From NCBI GenBank assembly GCA_905221605.1, contig CAJNDS010000024.1:186001-250000 (forward strand): a DNA stretch of 64,000 nt, written 5' to 3'. This DNA comes from Symbiodinium natans. Lineage: Eukaryota; Sar; Dinophyceae; Suessiales; Symbiodiniaceae. The notes below the pieces were generated by a model. It searched no databases and was not told where the DNA came from. It saw only the letters and a list, made by a program, of their open reading frames with translations. Shown piece after piece: positions 42,322 through 53,901 of the stretch (within the stretch, counting starts at the first letter, position 1; each line of letters opens with the position of its first letter). The position numbers and the translations under genes were made by a program.

Positions 42322-43503
42322 GATGTATACCGGCAATGCCATCTACCAGGCCCTGAACAAGGCTGGGTTTTTTGGCGGGGCTGTGTTTACATGCTTTGCT
42401 ACTGCCCTACCGAGACTATTCAAAGCCTGTGCTCTGTCTGAAAAGGCGCTGCGGGACGAAGATCGAGACAAGGCCAATGCTCATAGTTATAGTTGGCTTT
42501 GGGCTCGCAAGCTGCGCTGCGATAAATACCCTGAGCCCCCAACCCGATCAAGGCAACCCCCGAAGCGCGACTCAGCCAGGTCGGCTCCTACTTTCCATAC
42601 TTGCGCATGCTCTTTGAGGCCTGCGCCAGGCACGCTCCGAATGAAGCATCATAACACGTCCTTTTCGAGACGACGTTTCTTGGTCCGTTTTGCCTTATCA
42701 GACGGTGCATGGAAGCTGTTTTCTCTGCCTGCGCCAAGTCATTGAGAGGCTGCCCGTTCGGCAAGTTACGCTTTGGCGTGGGGTTGGCGTTGACCTCTTC
42801 GACCAGTACAAGGCTTGCAGCAACCTATGGCTGTAAACTGGCCAAGAACTGCTTAGTGCTGAAGGTGGGTAGCACCATCACATGGTGGGGCGTGTCAAGC
42901 TGCACTTCGAACGAGAAGGTGGGGGTGCTTTAGGCAAAAGCAGAGCTGTGAGTTTCTAAGCAGTTCTACAAACACTCATGTGCCTGTGCAGCTCGCTGTA
43001 TGGCTGATTCCAGGTTGCCAAGAACTTTGCAAGTGGTTGCGCAGGTCCGCCAGCCACTTAGATGCCAGCTGCCCTGGCTCGCTGACAGCGGCATCTGACA
43101 AGCTGCCAATGCCGGCGTGTACCGAGATGAGCTTGTGTTAAATTCACTATACACAGCAAGAATCAGGACTTTCAACATGTGCTACTTGCCTCATGAAAGC
43201 ACAGATGCATACGGTCGATTCAGGAAAGGTACCCAAACCTATCCGCCCAGATACTCTAGTGCGCGTGACCTGGCGCATCAGATTCTACTCAGGTCAACAC
43301 TGCTCACGGTGGAAACCAAGACAGCGTGCGAGATTTCTGAGGCTTGCACATGGCACCTTCACTGATGATGTCCTCACAGCTTTCAGTGCTCCCAAGATCC
43401 TCCCCAAGATGTGTCCAAGTGCGCAGTTGAGCTTCTACTCCAACGAAGCGGAGAGCATCCTGCTTCCTGGCACTCAACTCAAGGCCTGTCTCCCGAAGTC
43501 CTG
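42322..43503 (+). CDS. R-S-E type ADP-ribosyltransferase (ART) domain
   Basis: ARTs of the R-S-E class move ADP-ribose from NAD+ to protein side chains. Exons: 42322-42361 (MYTGNAIYQALNK), 42446-42472 (ALRDEDRDK), from 42580 (VGSYFPYLRMLFEACA), about 42747-42812 (LPVRQVTLWRGVGVDLFDQY; catalytic Arg 42777-42779), 42865-42918 (STITWWGVSSCTSNEK; the SxS motif), 43014-about 43043 (VAKNFASGCA) and about 43417-43490 (FYSNEAESILLPGTQLKA; ExE 43445-43453). All three catalytic motifs are present in the right order and spacing. Donors are GC, GC, GC, GT where resolved. The joins after 42620 and after 43043 were not fixed. It follows the PARP regulatory exons on the same strand and could be that protein's catalytic domain or a separate gene. 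Confidence 0.75.
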
Positions 43504-43979
43504 AAAGGAGAAGAACTGGCGTGGAGTAGTTTTCCTGTGGAAAACCGGTTCCTGCTTCGCTAGGTCCTCAGCTCTAAAAAGGTCGGCAAGACCGCAGGGC
43601 GCCAAGCGAGCTGTTTGTGTCAAGTCTGCACCATCCGCTGGCCTTAGACCTCAGACCCTAGACCACAGGCCCACATCCGCCTCCAGGAGGCTGGCGCGCA
43701 CTCAACTCCCTAAGTTGTTCTGTGTGGCTCATGGTCCCTCTGTATCCCAGAAGCCCCCCAAGAGACCTGGGAAGGGACCACGGATGTACTCGTATCTGTT
43801 CGGGAAGCTTTCGACATCCTCGTGGCGTTCTAGCATGTAAAGCGCTTTCATGATATGAGCGCAAAGAACTTAAAGAGTCGCGCATTTGATTCTACAAGTT
43901 CTTCCGAGTTCTATGCAGTCATCTGCACTGCATCAGGTTTGGGCTTGCTTTCCCATATCTACAGGGGTCGCACACGACC

Positions 43980-44272
43980 AGGATAAACTCGGAGGCTCAG
44001 GCCCCTAAATTCAGTCGCTTAGATGTTTTATCCTGAGGCACGTGGGGCTGCGCCTGCAGGATTTTATCCTGCACATGGTGGTTTGCCAATCCAAAGTCAT
44101 ATTGCTGAACATGTCGCTCGGAGGGTCAAGCCTTCAGGATTCTATCCCAGTCGTGTGTCCCACCTTTTGTTCGAGTGCGATGATTCGCCAGGGCTCAAGC
44201 CCAATGATTTTCATCGCTGCAATGGGGTCAGGCCCCAGGACTTGATCCAGATAACTTCCCTGGGCCTGACCC
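43980..44272 (+). repeat. Cluster of short inverted repeats
   Basis: GCAGGAT-TTT-ATCCTGC (about 44057-44073) is a perfect 7-bp-arm palindrome. Related TTTATCCTGAGG and AGGATAAACTCGG words lie just upstream. GGGTCAGGCCCCAGG (44225-44239) pairs with CCCTGGGCCTGACCC (44257-44272) across an 18-bp loop. One frame reads GFYP-type repeats through this segment. Confidence 0.6.
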
Positions 44273-46796
44273 TTCCATGCATGTCCATCCTCTGTCATAT
44301 CTGCAACATATCTTACATTTCATCAGACCCTGAGTTTTGCGGTCTTTTGGTACTGCGCACGGTTTTGTGACATTTTGGGACATTCTTGGATCGTTGTTTG
44401 TGCTGAAGCTTCCGATGCATGAAACCACCGCAAACATTCCGCTGCACGGGCCCAGTTGTGCAGCGCCTGGAATAACTCGCTTGCAGCAGTATCTTCGGGG
44501 CATGCACACTGCAGGATGCACACTGCAGGGAAGCAGTCAGCACTCTGCGGGGGTCTTGAGGGGTTCGCAGGGTTGCAGGTCTTGGCAGCCTGTAACACGG
44601 CTATACACAGCTTGGACGGTAAAGGAGCTCGTGCGGGCCTTGCGCAAGCTCGCGCGAGCCTCGCGCGGAGCATTGCTTCAACATGCTTTCCAACGCTGCA
44701 ATGGTCATAAAACCATCCCCAATCCACCTTCCCAAGCCCATGTGCCCTTGCAGTTTCGCTTCCAAACCGCTTGCATATGCTGCTTTAAGGCTTCTCAACC
44801 CACTGTGCACAGCTCCTTCGTAAAGGGCGCCAACAAGCACAAAAGCCATGTGCCCCTGCGGTTTCTTTGTTGTTGGGCTGACAGTACACCGCCTGGGGTG
44901 ACTTCCTTCATCTGCCTTCCTGTGCTGTGTGCCGCAGGGGTTGGGCTGATTTTACGCCGGGTGGGTCAAGATAAACCCTCTGCTCCTAGCCTTTTAAGCC
45001 AAAAGACATCACTAATTCGGCTCGCAAAATTAAAGGCCAGTTGAATGAGTTGAACGACATGATGATAGTGGCCGGCCGTGCAAACAATATCGGTGTTGTT
45101 CAACTCTATGGTCCCGGCCATTTAGAAGTTTATTTGTGAAGTACGGTTGACCTTCAGTTATGTTAATTAAGCTTCTTAATAAGCACTTTACATTTGTAAC
45201 TTGCGGGTAGTCGGTTCACATACAATCTATGTATGTATCCATATTTTGCTGTTGTATTCTGTACTTCACCATAAAGGCATAACATCAATATTGCGATAAG
45301 ATAGCTGGAAGATTCTCAAAAAGGACGCTGTTCATAAGCCAACCATCTGTTTATAAGCATCCCCTCTCGTTGAAAAACCCAAGCAGGCCTTACGAAGGCC
45401 CCTTCCGTAAGAAGATCAGTGGAACATATTCCTGGAGTTTTTTTGAGGGTACAGGAAGAGGGCCCGTAGCTCAGATCAACCTGGGCAGGTCGGCCGGGCG
45501 GTGGGATGAGGCCCATCTGAGGCTTGTTTGGGCACGGCTCACCTGGGAGAGCAGTGGCCTTGTGACGTCTTGTGGTCCAAGTGTTTAACCAGCTCTTGTT
45601 TCTTTGATTTTGGGCGCAGAGTGCCACTTCTGATGTGGGAGAAGACACTTCAGGGGAGCAGAGCGCGAGGTATCAGAAGTGTCGCAGACTTGCGCCTCGT
45701 GCGGTGCTTAGGTGCTTCTAGGCTAGCCTCGCCTTGCCTGCGGGAAGCTGCAGGCAAGAAACGTTCGTAGAGTAAGGGATGAACAAACGAGTCATGAAGC
45801 TGTAGACTCAAGATGATGTTCATCCCTTCTGAAGTGTTGTTGCCTCAAAGGCCGATTCCTGTCGGTTTTTAATATCTACAGCATCGCGGCTGAGGCAGCG
45901 CATCCAAAGAAGAAATGTTTGGGGGCAAGTCGTCTTGGCTCGAGGGGCCAAAGGTTTTCAACTATACAAACACGAAACTTGCATTTTCGCGCGGTAGAGG
46001 ACCTCGATATGCACGACTCACATGAAATCTGTTCACCCCCAATATGTGCAAGCGGCCTGCAGGATCTCCTAAGATGCCTTGAAAAAGCAAGTGAAAGCAG
46101 TGAAAGGTGTTGGGCACTCTGCACTCTGCGCAGCTGGAGCGCGGGACTGTAAGATGTCCCTCACATCCTTGCGGCCCAGCCTGCAGTGCAAGTCATACCG
46201 AAAGACCCAACTCGGAATCCCCTAGACATCCGACACCGAAACAAGCCATCAGGGAGCTTTCTGAAAGCGTGACAGAAGGGCATGTTGAGACAGTGCAAGG
46301 ACTAGGCCAACTTAGGCTTCACGAGCGGGCAACATGGTGGAAACTTGAAGCTGGAATCTGGAACCGATCCCACAAGGGCAGCAGGATTCTCACTGATATC
46401 GGGCAGTCCTTCAAGCGCTTTATTGGTGCCCGTAAAATCTGCCTGAGCCCAAGGGTCCAAGTATTCAAATAGTAGAGAATTTGGGCCCAGATGTGTTCAT
46501 GTTGTAGGTACTTTTGGGCTCAAATGACATGTGTTTTTCAGGCACTTGGACCATCCTGGAGGGTCAACGTTGGCACTTGCTTGCTTAACCTTGGCACTAG
46601 AATAGCCCTAAAGCCCTAAACCCTGGCGGGTCCACGACAGACCCGCGCAAAACTGTGGCGCCACCAGCAAACCTGACATGCAGGACTTAGGTCACAGCCT
46701 TTAGTGTTGAGAAATGACGCCTTTCTGCTCCCCAGTGCGCCTACAAGCAAGAACTTCCAGCCATTTCTGCCCAGAAGAAGGCTTAACCTTCTCGGA

Positions 46797-46917
46797 ACGG
46801 ATTAGACGATGTAGACCATGGACGTCATCATGCTTGGGCCATGGATGCTCTCTTCCCAGAACGGATTAGACGATGGACGTCATCATGGTTGGGCCATGGA
46901 TGCTCTCTTCTAACTAT
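46797..46917. repeat. Tandem repeat, about 60-bp unit, two copies
   Basis: AACGGATTAGACGATG... followed by GACGTCATCATG[C/G]TTGGGCCATGGATGCTCTCTTC occurs twice in succession; the first copy has a short insertion (TAGACCATG-like). Confidence 0.85.
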
Positions 46918-48452
46918 GCTGAAGCAAACGTGTTATTTAGACCCAGGGCTGGGCAGAAGCGGATGCAAACAAGACAGGGCTTAGTTTAGGACACGTCGAA
47001 AGTGCGAAGTAGTGCAAAAACCCACAAATACCAGTGTAGTCTACGGATGCCCAAAAAAATGCAGGATGATTTTAGATAAAAATTTTGGGGATGAGGTGAT
47101 GGGCGAAACCCCGGAAACATCGGTATTTACAGGAGATTCTGAGGGCAACCGAGCTAAACTGCCGAAAAAGCGTGGGTCTGTTATGGCCCCGCTTAGCCCT
47201 AAACCCTAAACTGCATAGATCATCCGCTCCGCTTGCATGCTCCGACGGGGTGGGGGGGTGGGGTTGGGGGGGTTGGGGAGAAAAAATGATCATGTTGATT
47301 TGCTTCTGTTTAACATTGGTGGATTTTTGCGGATGCTGTCCTGAAAAAGAGAAAAACATCGGTATTTACAGTGTTTCGTGCTTTTCGTATGTGTTGCATG
47401 TTTGCATCCGCTTAACGTTATAAAGGTTTTGGGCTTGCATGGTTTTGATGCGACGCGGCACGTACGACGACGCAAAGTGCAAGTGGTTGCGCGGGCAGTG
47501 ACAAAGAAGTACTTCTCAAGTCCGTATTTGCCCTAATTTTCCCTGATTGTTTGACATGCGTTTTTGGGGAAATGAAAGCATCTCATGTAGAAACCTGACT
47601 AGCTTATGTTGGCCTCCATCTACGATGTTTGCGCAATCGCATCAAGCAGGCAGCCGTGTTCACGATGCCTGACAGCAAACGTGGTACCAACCAACACCAG
47701 GACTTGCTTCAACATAAGCAAAAACCCATAGCGGCAGCGCAACGCCCAAAATCGATGTCAAACAACTCACCATGTCGACATGCCCCCCTTCCCACAAAAA
47801 CCAATGAAAAAAAAAGCGCGACGGCAAAGGTAGGGGACTGTGCGTGTCAGTACATTCCAAGCACGGATCGTGTAGCTGACTTACAATGTATTGCTGGGGA
47901 ATGTTGCTTGAAGCTTCAGGTTTAGGGTTAAACGCCATGGGCTGCTGCCCCTCGTGCTCGTTCGAAGAGGCGAGGCATTATGCCTCGGCGATTGTTCTGT
48001 ACAGGTTAGCAGGGTTGTCCCATCACTATATCATGGATGAATATGCAGTACGTAACGGTGGAGTGCAGCGTTCATGAAACTTTCAGGATACGGTTTATGG
48101 TTTGAGGTATGCGCGATTCGGGGTCAAGGGCTCAATGGTAGCAGGCATCAGAACTGTGGGAATCGTTGCAGACCCAGGGATAACTTTGCAATTCATACTT
48201 TTCTGCTGTCCCCACCCTGAGAAGTTAGGGCGCTAGTGCGTCTCAAACTGTGTAGCAGGTCATTGCCGATTCGGCAACTCCAGAAGCGCCAAAAGTAAAA
48301 AGTTTCGGTTAAGCTTGCCTCGTACACCCACAACTTGTGCTCCTAGAAAGCCATTTCGCATTCGGTCAAACCCTTGCAAAAATAGCAGAAACCGTCACCG
48401 AGCGCGGGACGGACTCTGTGAAGTGGTGCTGACGCTTGGATATGAGTCGGGT

Positions 48453-49937
48453 CATCATGCCCACATCCTGAAAAGTTGTCCCAGAAACATTTGCATGGAG
48501 CAGCAGCGGCATGAAGCCCGCATCCTTCCCTGCCTTGCAACCCTTAACTGCAATTTGGATGCTAAGATTCAGCTTTGAGAGTTTTGGGCTGCACTCCTTG
48601 AAACGAATCTTGCAGGTTACGACTCTTTGCGCGATGTTGCTTCTCCAGCGTAAGATTGGTGAATGAGCCTAGGGAGATACTCGTAATTCGTTTTTGCACT
48701 TCTATACATAGGAACTTCAAGGCAGGTTTCGCAGAGGATGGTCTTGCTTTGCCCGTACCGCTGTTCATAATGCCCCAGTACTCTTGTCAGGAGCTGACGG
48801 TGGAGTCGGTGGAGGACCAGGAGAGTCCCTGGGTTCCCGGTTGAATACTTTGTAAGACTTTCGCTTCCCTGAGGTGAAGGCAGAGTCACAGAAAGTTCGT
48901 GGCTAAAGTTCCTGACCACCGGTCTGTAGGACTGTAGGCCCTGTAGGCTCGGAACTCGTGGAACTCTCGACTTCAGACCGCCTTCTCAGCTTCAGTCGAA
49001 GCTCCAAATGTCAAAGGAGCATGAGCACAACATTTCCTTCAAGTCAACGCCGTATGAACCATCATAACGCCTTAGAGTCTTAGAGGAATTTGCAATATTC
49101 TTGGTTTCAGGATTTGGAGTTTGGGGTTCGGGCTTCAGGAATTGGGGTCTTTCGGGCTTTAGAGGGGAGGCATCCTGAACGCCCTTCCCGTGACCAAGCG
49201 GAAAGTCCAACAGAGATCATTACAGCTGCAATGCCGCGCTCGAAGATGCTGTGGGAAAGCTCGAAACCCCACTGCCCCACTGTATGCCACTGTAAACCGT
49301 GAAGAGCAAAATGTGAAGGAACTTAGGTAGCAGCACCACAATGCACCACCCCACGTTCCATCACGGGCCCCAGGTTTAAGGTGAAAGCTGGTAGCGTTGG
49401 CTGGACCGGGTTTAGACGGTTTGGCCGGCCACTTGAGGGCGTGCTCTGTGCCAGGCCAGAATCGACAACAACGCGCTGACCCCGCCGCATGAGCAGGCCA
49501 GATTATACTCATTCTCCACACGCATTTGGTGCGTCGACGTAGGTCTTTAAAGACCTGCCGTCTGTTACCGGAGCCGTAAGCTCCCTCTTCAAACTCAGCA
49601 GGTGGTGGTGGTGGTGTAGGAGAGTTGAGCCGTCTCTACGGCAGAAGCTGTACTCCAAGTTCACCGTGGCACCTCCAGGGACAGAGAAGAGTGCGCCAGC
49701 CACAGCCTCAGCTTCGACGGCAACCAACCAAAAGCAGCCCGGTGGAGGATGCTAGAGCAAAACGAACGCTGGCAAATCCACGCAAGCATTGATTTTTGTT
49801 TTTTTATGCACATGGCGATGTAGCTGTTGGCCTGGAGAACTCGCTGAAGTCTGTCTGTGTCTCCTTGCCTGCCTGCCTGCTTGTCTGTCTGTCTGCTGCG
49901 TCAGACGGCCGCAGCCGCAATGCCTGCAGCGCCATCT
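48453..49937 (+). repeat. Left arm of long inverted repeat, about 1.49 kb
   Basis: Reverse-complement match to 55056-56541. The match runs from CATCATGCCCACATCCTG to the start of candidate exon 2 of the first array unit. The arm contains no recognised gene apart from the first candidate exon of the array family (49634-49790) at its inner end. Frames in the arm are preserved in the other arm because the arms are nearly identical. Confidence 0.92.
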
Positions 49938-50995
49938 GTGCAATTGAATGCAGGTTTGTCAGGTGGTCCAATTCTGTTGGCTGAGGCTGCTCCGGCTGCC
50001 CCGTCAGAAGCCGAGTCGTGGTTCCAGCCCTCCCCTTGGTGACTCCGACTTGCGCTCGCAAGTCTGTAGCATTCCAGCGAAAGGTCTTACTATGCCGAGC
50101 ACCTGAAGATCGTGGATCCAGGTTCCGATGCGATGAAGGCCCGGGTTGAGCCGTCTCTGCTGACATTCTTATTGTTGGCTTCCACGCGACGTAAACGCAA
50201 AACGCACGCGCCGATTGCATCGGTATTTACAGTGTTTCGTGTGCCGAAAGCACCGCTGGCGTCAGTGTTTTCACCGCGTGCGATTTCCACGTTCTCATGT
50301 ATGTGGAAAACATCGTTATTGCGATGCGTTGCATGTGTTTCCGGCCAGAAACATCGTTGTTTGCGATGTTTCGCATGTGTTGGAGCCGTTCTTTGCGATG
50401 TTTCGCATGTGTTCGAGCAGAGAAACCTTTTTGTTATCCATGTCCGCAGGATGATGACGTCCATGTTGCCACTCCGTGCGAGTGGCCAGAACATCCATGT
50501 CGGCACGATGATGACATCCATGTTACCAGCGTGGATCCAAGAGTCAGCTTCGCCGCATCAACGCGTTTGGCCGTTCTTCGCCAAAGACAATCCACATGGA
50601 CACGCTGGCTGGCCGAAGATTGCTCGCAAGCCCTGGTCTCAGCACGGTCTTGAAGGCCATGGCTCTCTACAGGGCGAAGCGGAAGGATATGCCTGGCTTT
50701 CCGCCCGAGGATTTCTTGGATCCTGCTGCGAAGGATCGCGCTGGCTGTGCTGCGAAAAGAAAGCGCTCCAAGCTCTCAAACCCATGCTCCGTGCCCTGTC
50801 CTCGGCTTGAACGTATGATAGCCCAGCACCCTTCACTGGACCTGTTGCCTCACACACAAGAATCCATGAAGCTTCCATGAAACACCCTCAACATACGAAG
50901 TTTTCTTTCCCGTTGGCCTCCCCGTGCTGTTATTTATATTTATAATTATAGTACACGCAATGAAACTCAGTCATATTTGAAGCACTTTTGAAACC
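49632..50995 (+). repeat. Array unit 1 (5' end shared with left arm)
   Basis: First of three and a half related units. It contains candidate exon 1 (KLYSKFTVAPPGTEKSAPAT), a CTGC/CTGT microsatellite, exon 2 (MPAAPSVQLNAGLSGGPILL), exon 3 (YYAEHLKIVDPGSDAMK) and exon 4 (FPPEDFLDPAAKDR). Exon 1 contains an in-frame TAG (GATGCTAGAG) unless it is spliced earlier. Exon 4 has a 1-nt loss relative to units 2 and 3 (CGCGCTGG versus CGCGACTGG), so this copy looks broken. Confidence 0.85.
50200..50440 (+). repeat. Hairpin-forming GATGTTTC/GAAACATC motif block (also in units 2 and 3)
   Basis: Within the long intron of each unit, GAAACATCG...CGATGTTTC and AACATCG...CGATGTT pair across 6-7 nt loops and recur several times (unit 1 about 50310-50410; unit 2 about 51745-51845; unit 3 about 53215-53315). 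Each block is preceded by TATTTACAGTGTTTCGTG (or a one-base variant), which also occurs outside the array at about 47362. Confidence 0.75.
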
Positions 50996-52421
50996 ATGAC
51001 GTCACGTGCGTCCGATTACACACGCTGGCCACATTTCTCTATAGTTTTGCGAATCTGTCAATAATGCTGCGCGCTTTTACGTCGCTTGCGAGCGTTGCTG
51101 TTGTTCGCCGCGGCAGAAGCTGTACTCCAAGTTCGCCGTTGCACCTCCAGAGACAGAGAAGAGTGCGCCAGCCACAGGCTCAGCTTCGGATGCAAGAGCA
51201 AACGAACGCTGGCAAATCCACGCAAGCATTGATTTTTTTTGCACATGGCTAGGTAGCTGCTGGCCTCGAGAACTCGCTGAAGTCTGTCTGTGTCTCCTTG
51301 CCTGCCTGCTTGTCTGTCTGTCTGTCTGCTGCGTCAGACGGCCGCAGCCGCAATGCCTGCAGCGCCATCTGTGCAATTGAATGCAGGTTTGTCAGGTGGT
51401 CCAATTCTGTTGGCTGAGGCTGCTCCGGCTGCCCCGTCAGAAGCCGAATCGTGGTTCCAGCCCTCCCCTTGGTGACTCCGACTTGCGCTCGCAAGTCTGC
51501 AGCATTCCAACGAAAGGTCTTACTATGCCGAGCACCTGAAGATCGTGGATCCAGGTTCCGATGCGATGAAGGCCCGGGTTGAGCCGTCTCTGCTGACATT
51601 CTTGTTGTTGGCTTCCACGCGACGTAAACGCGCAAAACGCACGTGCCGATTGCATCGGCATTTACAGTGTTTCGTGTGCCGAAAGCACCGTTGGCGTCAG
51701 TGTTTTCACCGCGTGCGATTTCCACGTTCTGACGTATGTGGAAAACATCGTTATTGAGATGTTTTGCATGTGTTTCCGGCCAGAAACATCATTATTTGCG
51801 ATGTTTCGCATGTGTTGGAGCCGTTCTTTGCGATGTTTCGCATGTGTTCGAGCAGAGAAACCTTTTTTTTATCCATGTCCGCAGGATGATGACGTCCATG
51901 TTGCCACACTCCGTGCGAGTGGCCAGAACATCCATGTCGGCACGATGATGACATCCATGTTACCAGCGCGGATCCAAGAGTCAGCTTCGACGCATCAACG
52001 CGTTTGGCCGTTCTTCGCCAAAGACAATCCACATGGACACGCTGGCTGGCCGAAGATTGCTCGCAAGCCCTGGTCTCAGCACGGTCTTGAAGGCCACGAC
52101 TCTCTACAGGGCGAAGCGGAAGGATACGCCTGGCTTTCCACCCGAGGATTTCTTGGATCCTGCTGCGAAGGATCGCGACTGGCTGTTCTGCGAAAAGAAA
52201 GCGCTCCAAGCTCTCAAACCCATGCTCCGTGCCCTGTCCTCGGCTTGAACGTATGATAGCCCAGCACCCTTCACTGGACCTGTTGCCTCACACACAAGAA
52301 TCCATGAAGCTTCCATGAAACACCCTCAACATACGAAGTTTTTTTTCCGGTTGGCCTTCCCGTGCTTATAGTACACGCAACGAAACTCAGTCGGATTTTG
52401 AAGCACTTTTAAACCCCGCTA
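50996..52421 (+). repeat. Array unit 2, about 1.43 kb
   Basis: Starts ATGACGTCACGTGCGTCCG. It has a 31-nt deletion in exon 1 (near 51186), which shifts the frame, and a 2-nt gain near 51906 compared with the other units. Exon 4 is intact to TGA (about 52248). Confidence 0.88.
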
Positions 52422-53901
52422 ATGACGTCACGTGCGTCCGATTACACACGCTGGCCACATTTCTCTACAGTTTTCCGAAGATGTCAATAATGCTGTGTGC
52501 GTTTACGTCGCTTGCGAGCGTTGCTGTTGTTCACCACGGCAGAAGCTGTACTCCAAGTTCGCCGTGGCACCTCCAGAGACAGAGAAGAGTGCGCCAGCCA
52601 CAGCCTCAGCTTCGACGGCAACCAACCAAAAGCAGCCCGGCGGAGGATGCAAGAGCAAAACAAATGCTGGCAAATCCACGCAAGCATTGATTTTTGTTTG
52701 TTTTGCACATAGCTATGTAGCTGTTGGCCTCGAGAACTCAGAACTCGCTGAAGTCTGTCTGTGTCTCCTTGCCTGCCTGCTTGTCTGTCTGTCTGTCTGC
52801 TGCGTCAGACGGCCGCAGCCGCAATGCCTGCAGCGCCATCTGTGCAATTGAATGCAGGTTTGTCAGGTGGTCCAATTCTGTTGGCTGGGGCTGCTCCGGC
52901 CGCCCCGTCAGAAGCCGAATCGTGGTTCCAGCCCTCCCCTTGGTGACTCCGACTTGCGCTCGCAAGTCTGCAGCATTCCAGCGAAAGGTCTTACTATGCC
53001 GAGCACCTGAAGATCGTGGAGCCAGGTTCCGATGCGATGAAGGCCCGGGTTGAGCCGTCTCTGCTGACATTCTTGTTGTTGGCTTCCACGCGACGTAAAC
53101 GCGCAAAACGCACGTGCCGATTGCATCAGTATTTACAGTGTTTCGTGTGCCGAAAGCACCGTTGGCGTCAGTGTTTTCACCGCGTGCGATTTCCACGTTC
53201 TCACGTATGTGGAAAACATCGTTATTGCGATGTTTTGCACGTGTTTCCGGCCAGAAACATCGTTATTTGTGATGTTTCGCAGGTGTTGGAGCCGTTTTTG
53301 CGATGTTTCGCATGTGTTCGAGCAGAGAAGCCTTTTTGTTATCCATGTCCGCAGGATGATGACGTCCATGTTGCCACTCCGTGCGAGTGGCCAGAACATC
53401 CATGTCGGCGCGATAATGACATCCATGTTACCAGCGTGGATCCAAGAGTCAGCTTCGCCGCATCAACGCGTTTGGCCGTTCTTTGCCAAAGACAATCCAC
53501 ATGGACACGCTGGCTGGCCGAAGATTGCTCGCAAGCCCTGGTCTCAGCACGGTCTTGAAGGCCACGGCTCTCTACAGGGCGAAGCGGAAGGATATGCCTG
53601 GCTTTCCGCCCGAGGATTTCTTGGATCCTGCTGCGAAGGATCGCGACTGGCTGTTCTGCGAAAAGAAAGCGCTCCAAGCTCTCAAACCCATGCTCCGTGC
53701 ACTGTCCTCGGCTTGAACGTATGATAGCCCAGCACCCTTCACTGGACCTGTTGCCTCACACGCAAGAATCCATGAAGCTTCCATGAAACACCCTCAACAT
53801 ACGAAATTCTCTTTTCCGTTGGCCCCCCCGTGATTTGAATTATATTCATAGTGCACGCAACGAAACTCAGTCAGATTTTGAAGCACATTTAAAACCTGCT
53901 A
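52422..53901 (+). repeat. Array unit 3, about 1.48 kb
   Basis: The most intact unit. Candidate exons: 52545-52690 (KLYSKFAVAPPETEKSAPAT and on), 52800-52950 (ending at GTGACTCC), 52973-53040 (SSERSYYAEHLKIVDPGSDA) and 53561-53716 (ALYRAKRKDMPGFPPEDFLD and on; TGA about 53714). Joining exon 3 at AAG|GCCCGG to AAG|GCCACG keeps frame and gives a small protein of roughly 150 residues with an Ala/Pro-rich N-terminal half. Family not recognised. Confidence 0.88.
52545..53716 (+). CDS. Small unknown protein of array unit 3, best copy
   Basis: The four-exon model described for unit 3. Support comes from frame-preserving AG|G acceptors, a GC donor before GCC, and protein-like exons 3 and 4 (WLFCEKKALQALKPMLRALS at the end). 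Start codon not identified; exon 1 is open upstream. The roughly 520-bp intron before exon 4 carries repeated GATGTTTC/GAAACATC hairpins. The other units carry indels, so the family may be decaying. Function unknown. Confidence 0.35.

Larger units (their letters stand above)
43504..48452. other. No recognised gene
   Basis: Frames up to 235 codons are open but unrecognised (for example + 44337-45044; + 46107-46472). A search by eye for PARP catalytic landmarks (WHGSR, GIYFAD, YNEY) found none. The region holds hairpins near 44000-44272, a tandem repeat at 46797, telomere-like motifs at 46605-46625, 47194-47210 and 47918-47930, and a G-rich block at 47247-47280. Confidence 0.4.

Noticed and set aside
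40881-48452. Search for a classical PARP H-Y-E catalytic domain
   Set aside because: No WHGSR, GIYFAD or YNEY-like exon was seen in any + frame. VYRDELVLNSLY near 43120 was considered as a YNEYIVY-like end, but it has the wrong context.
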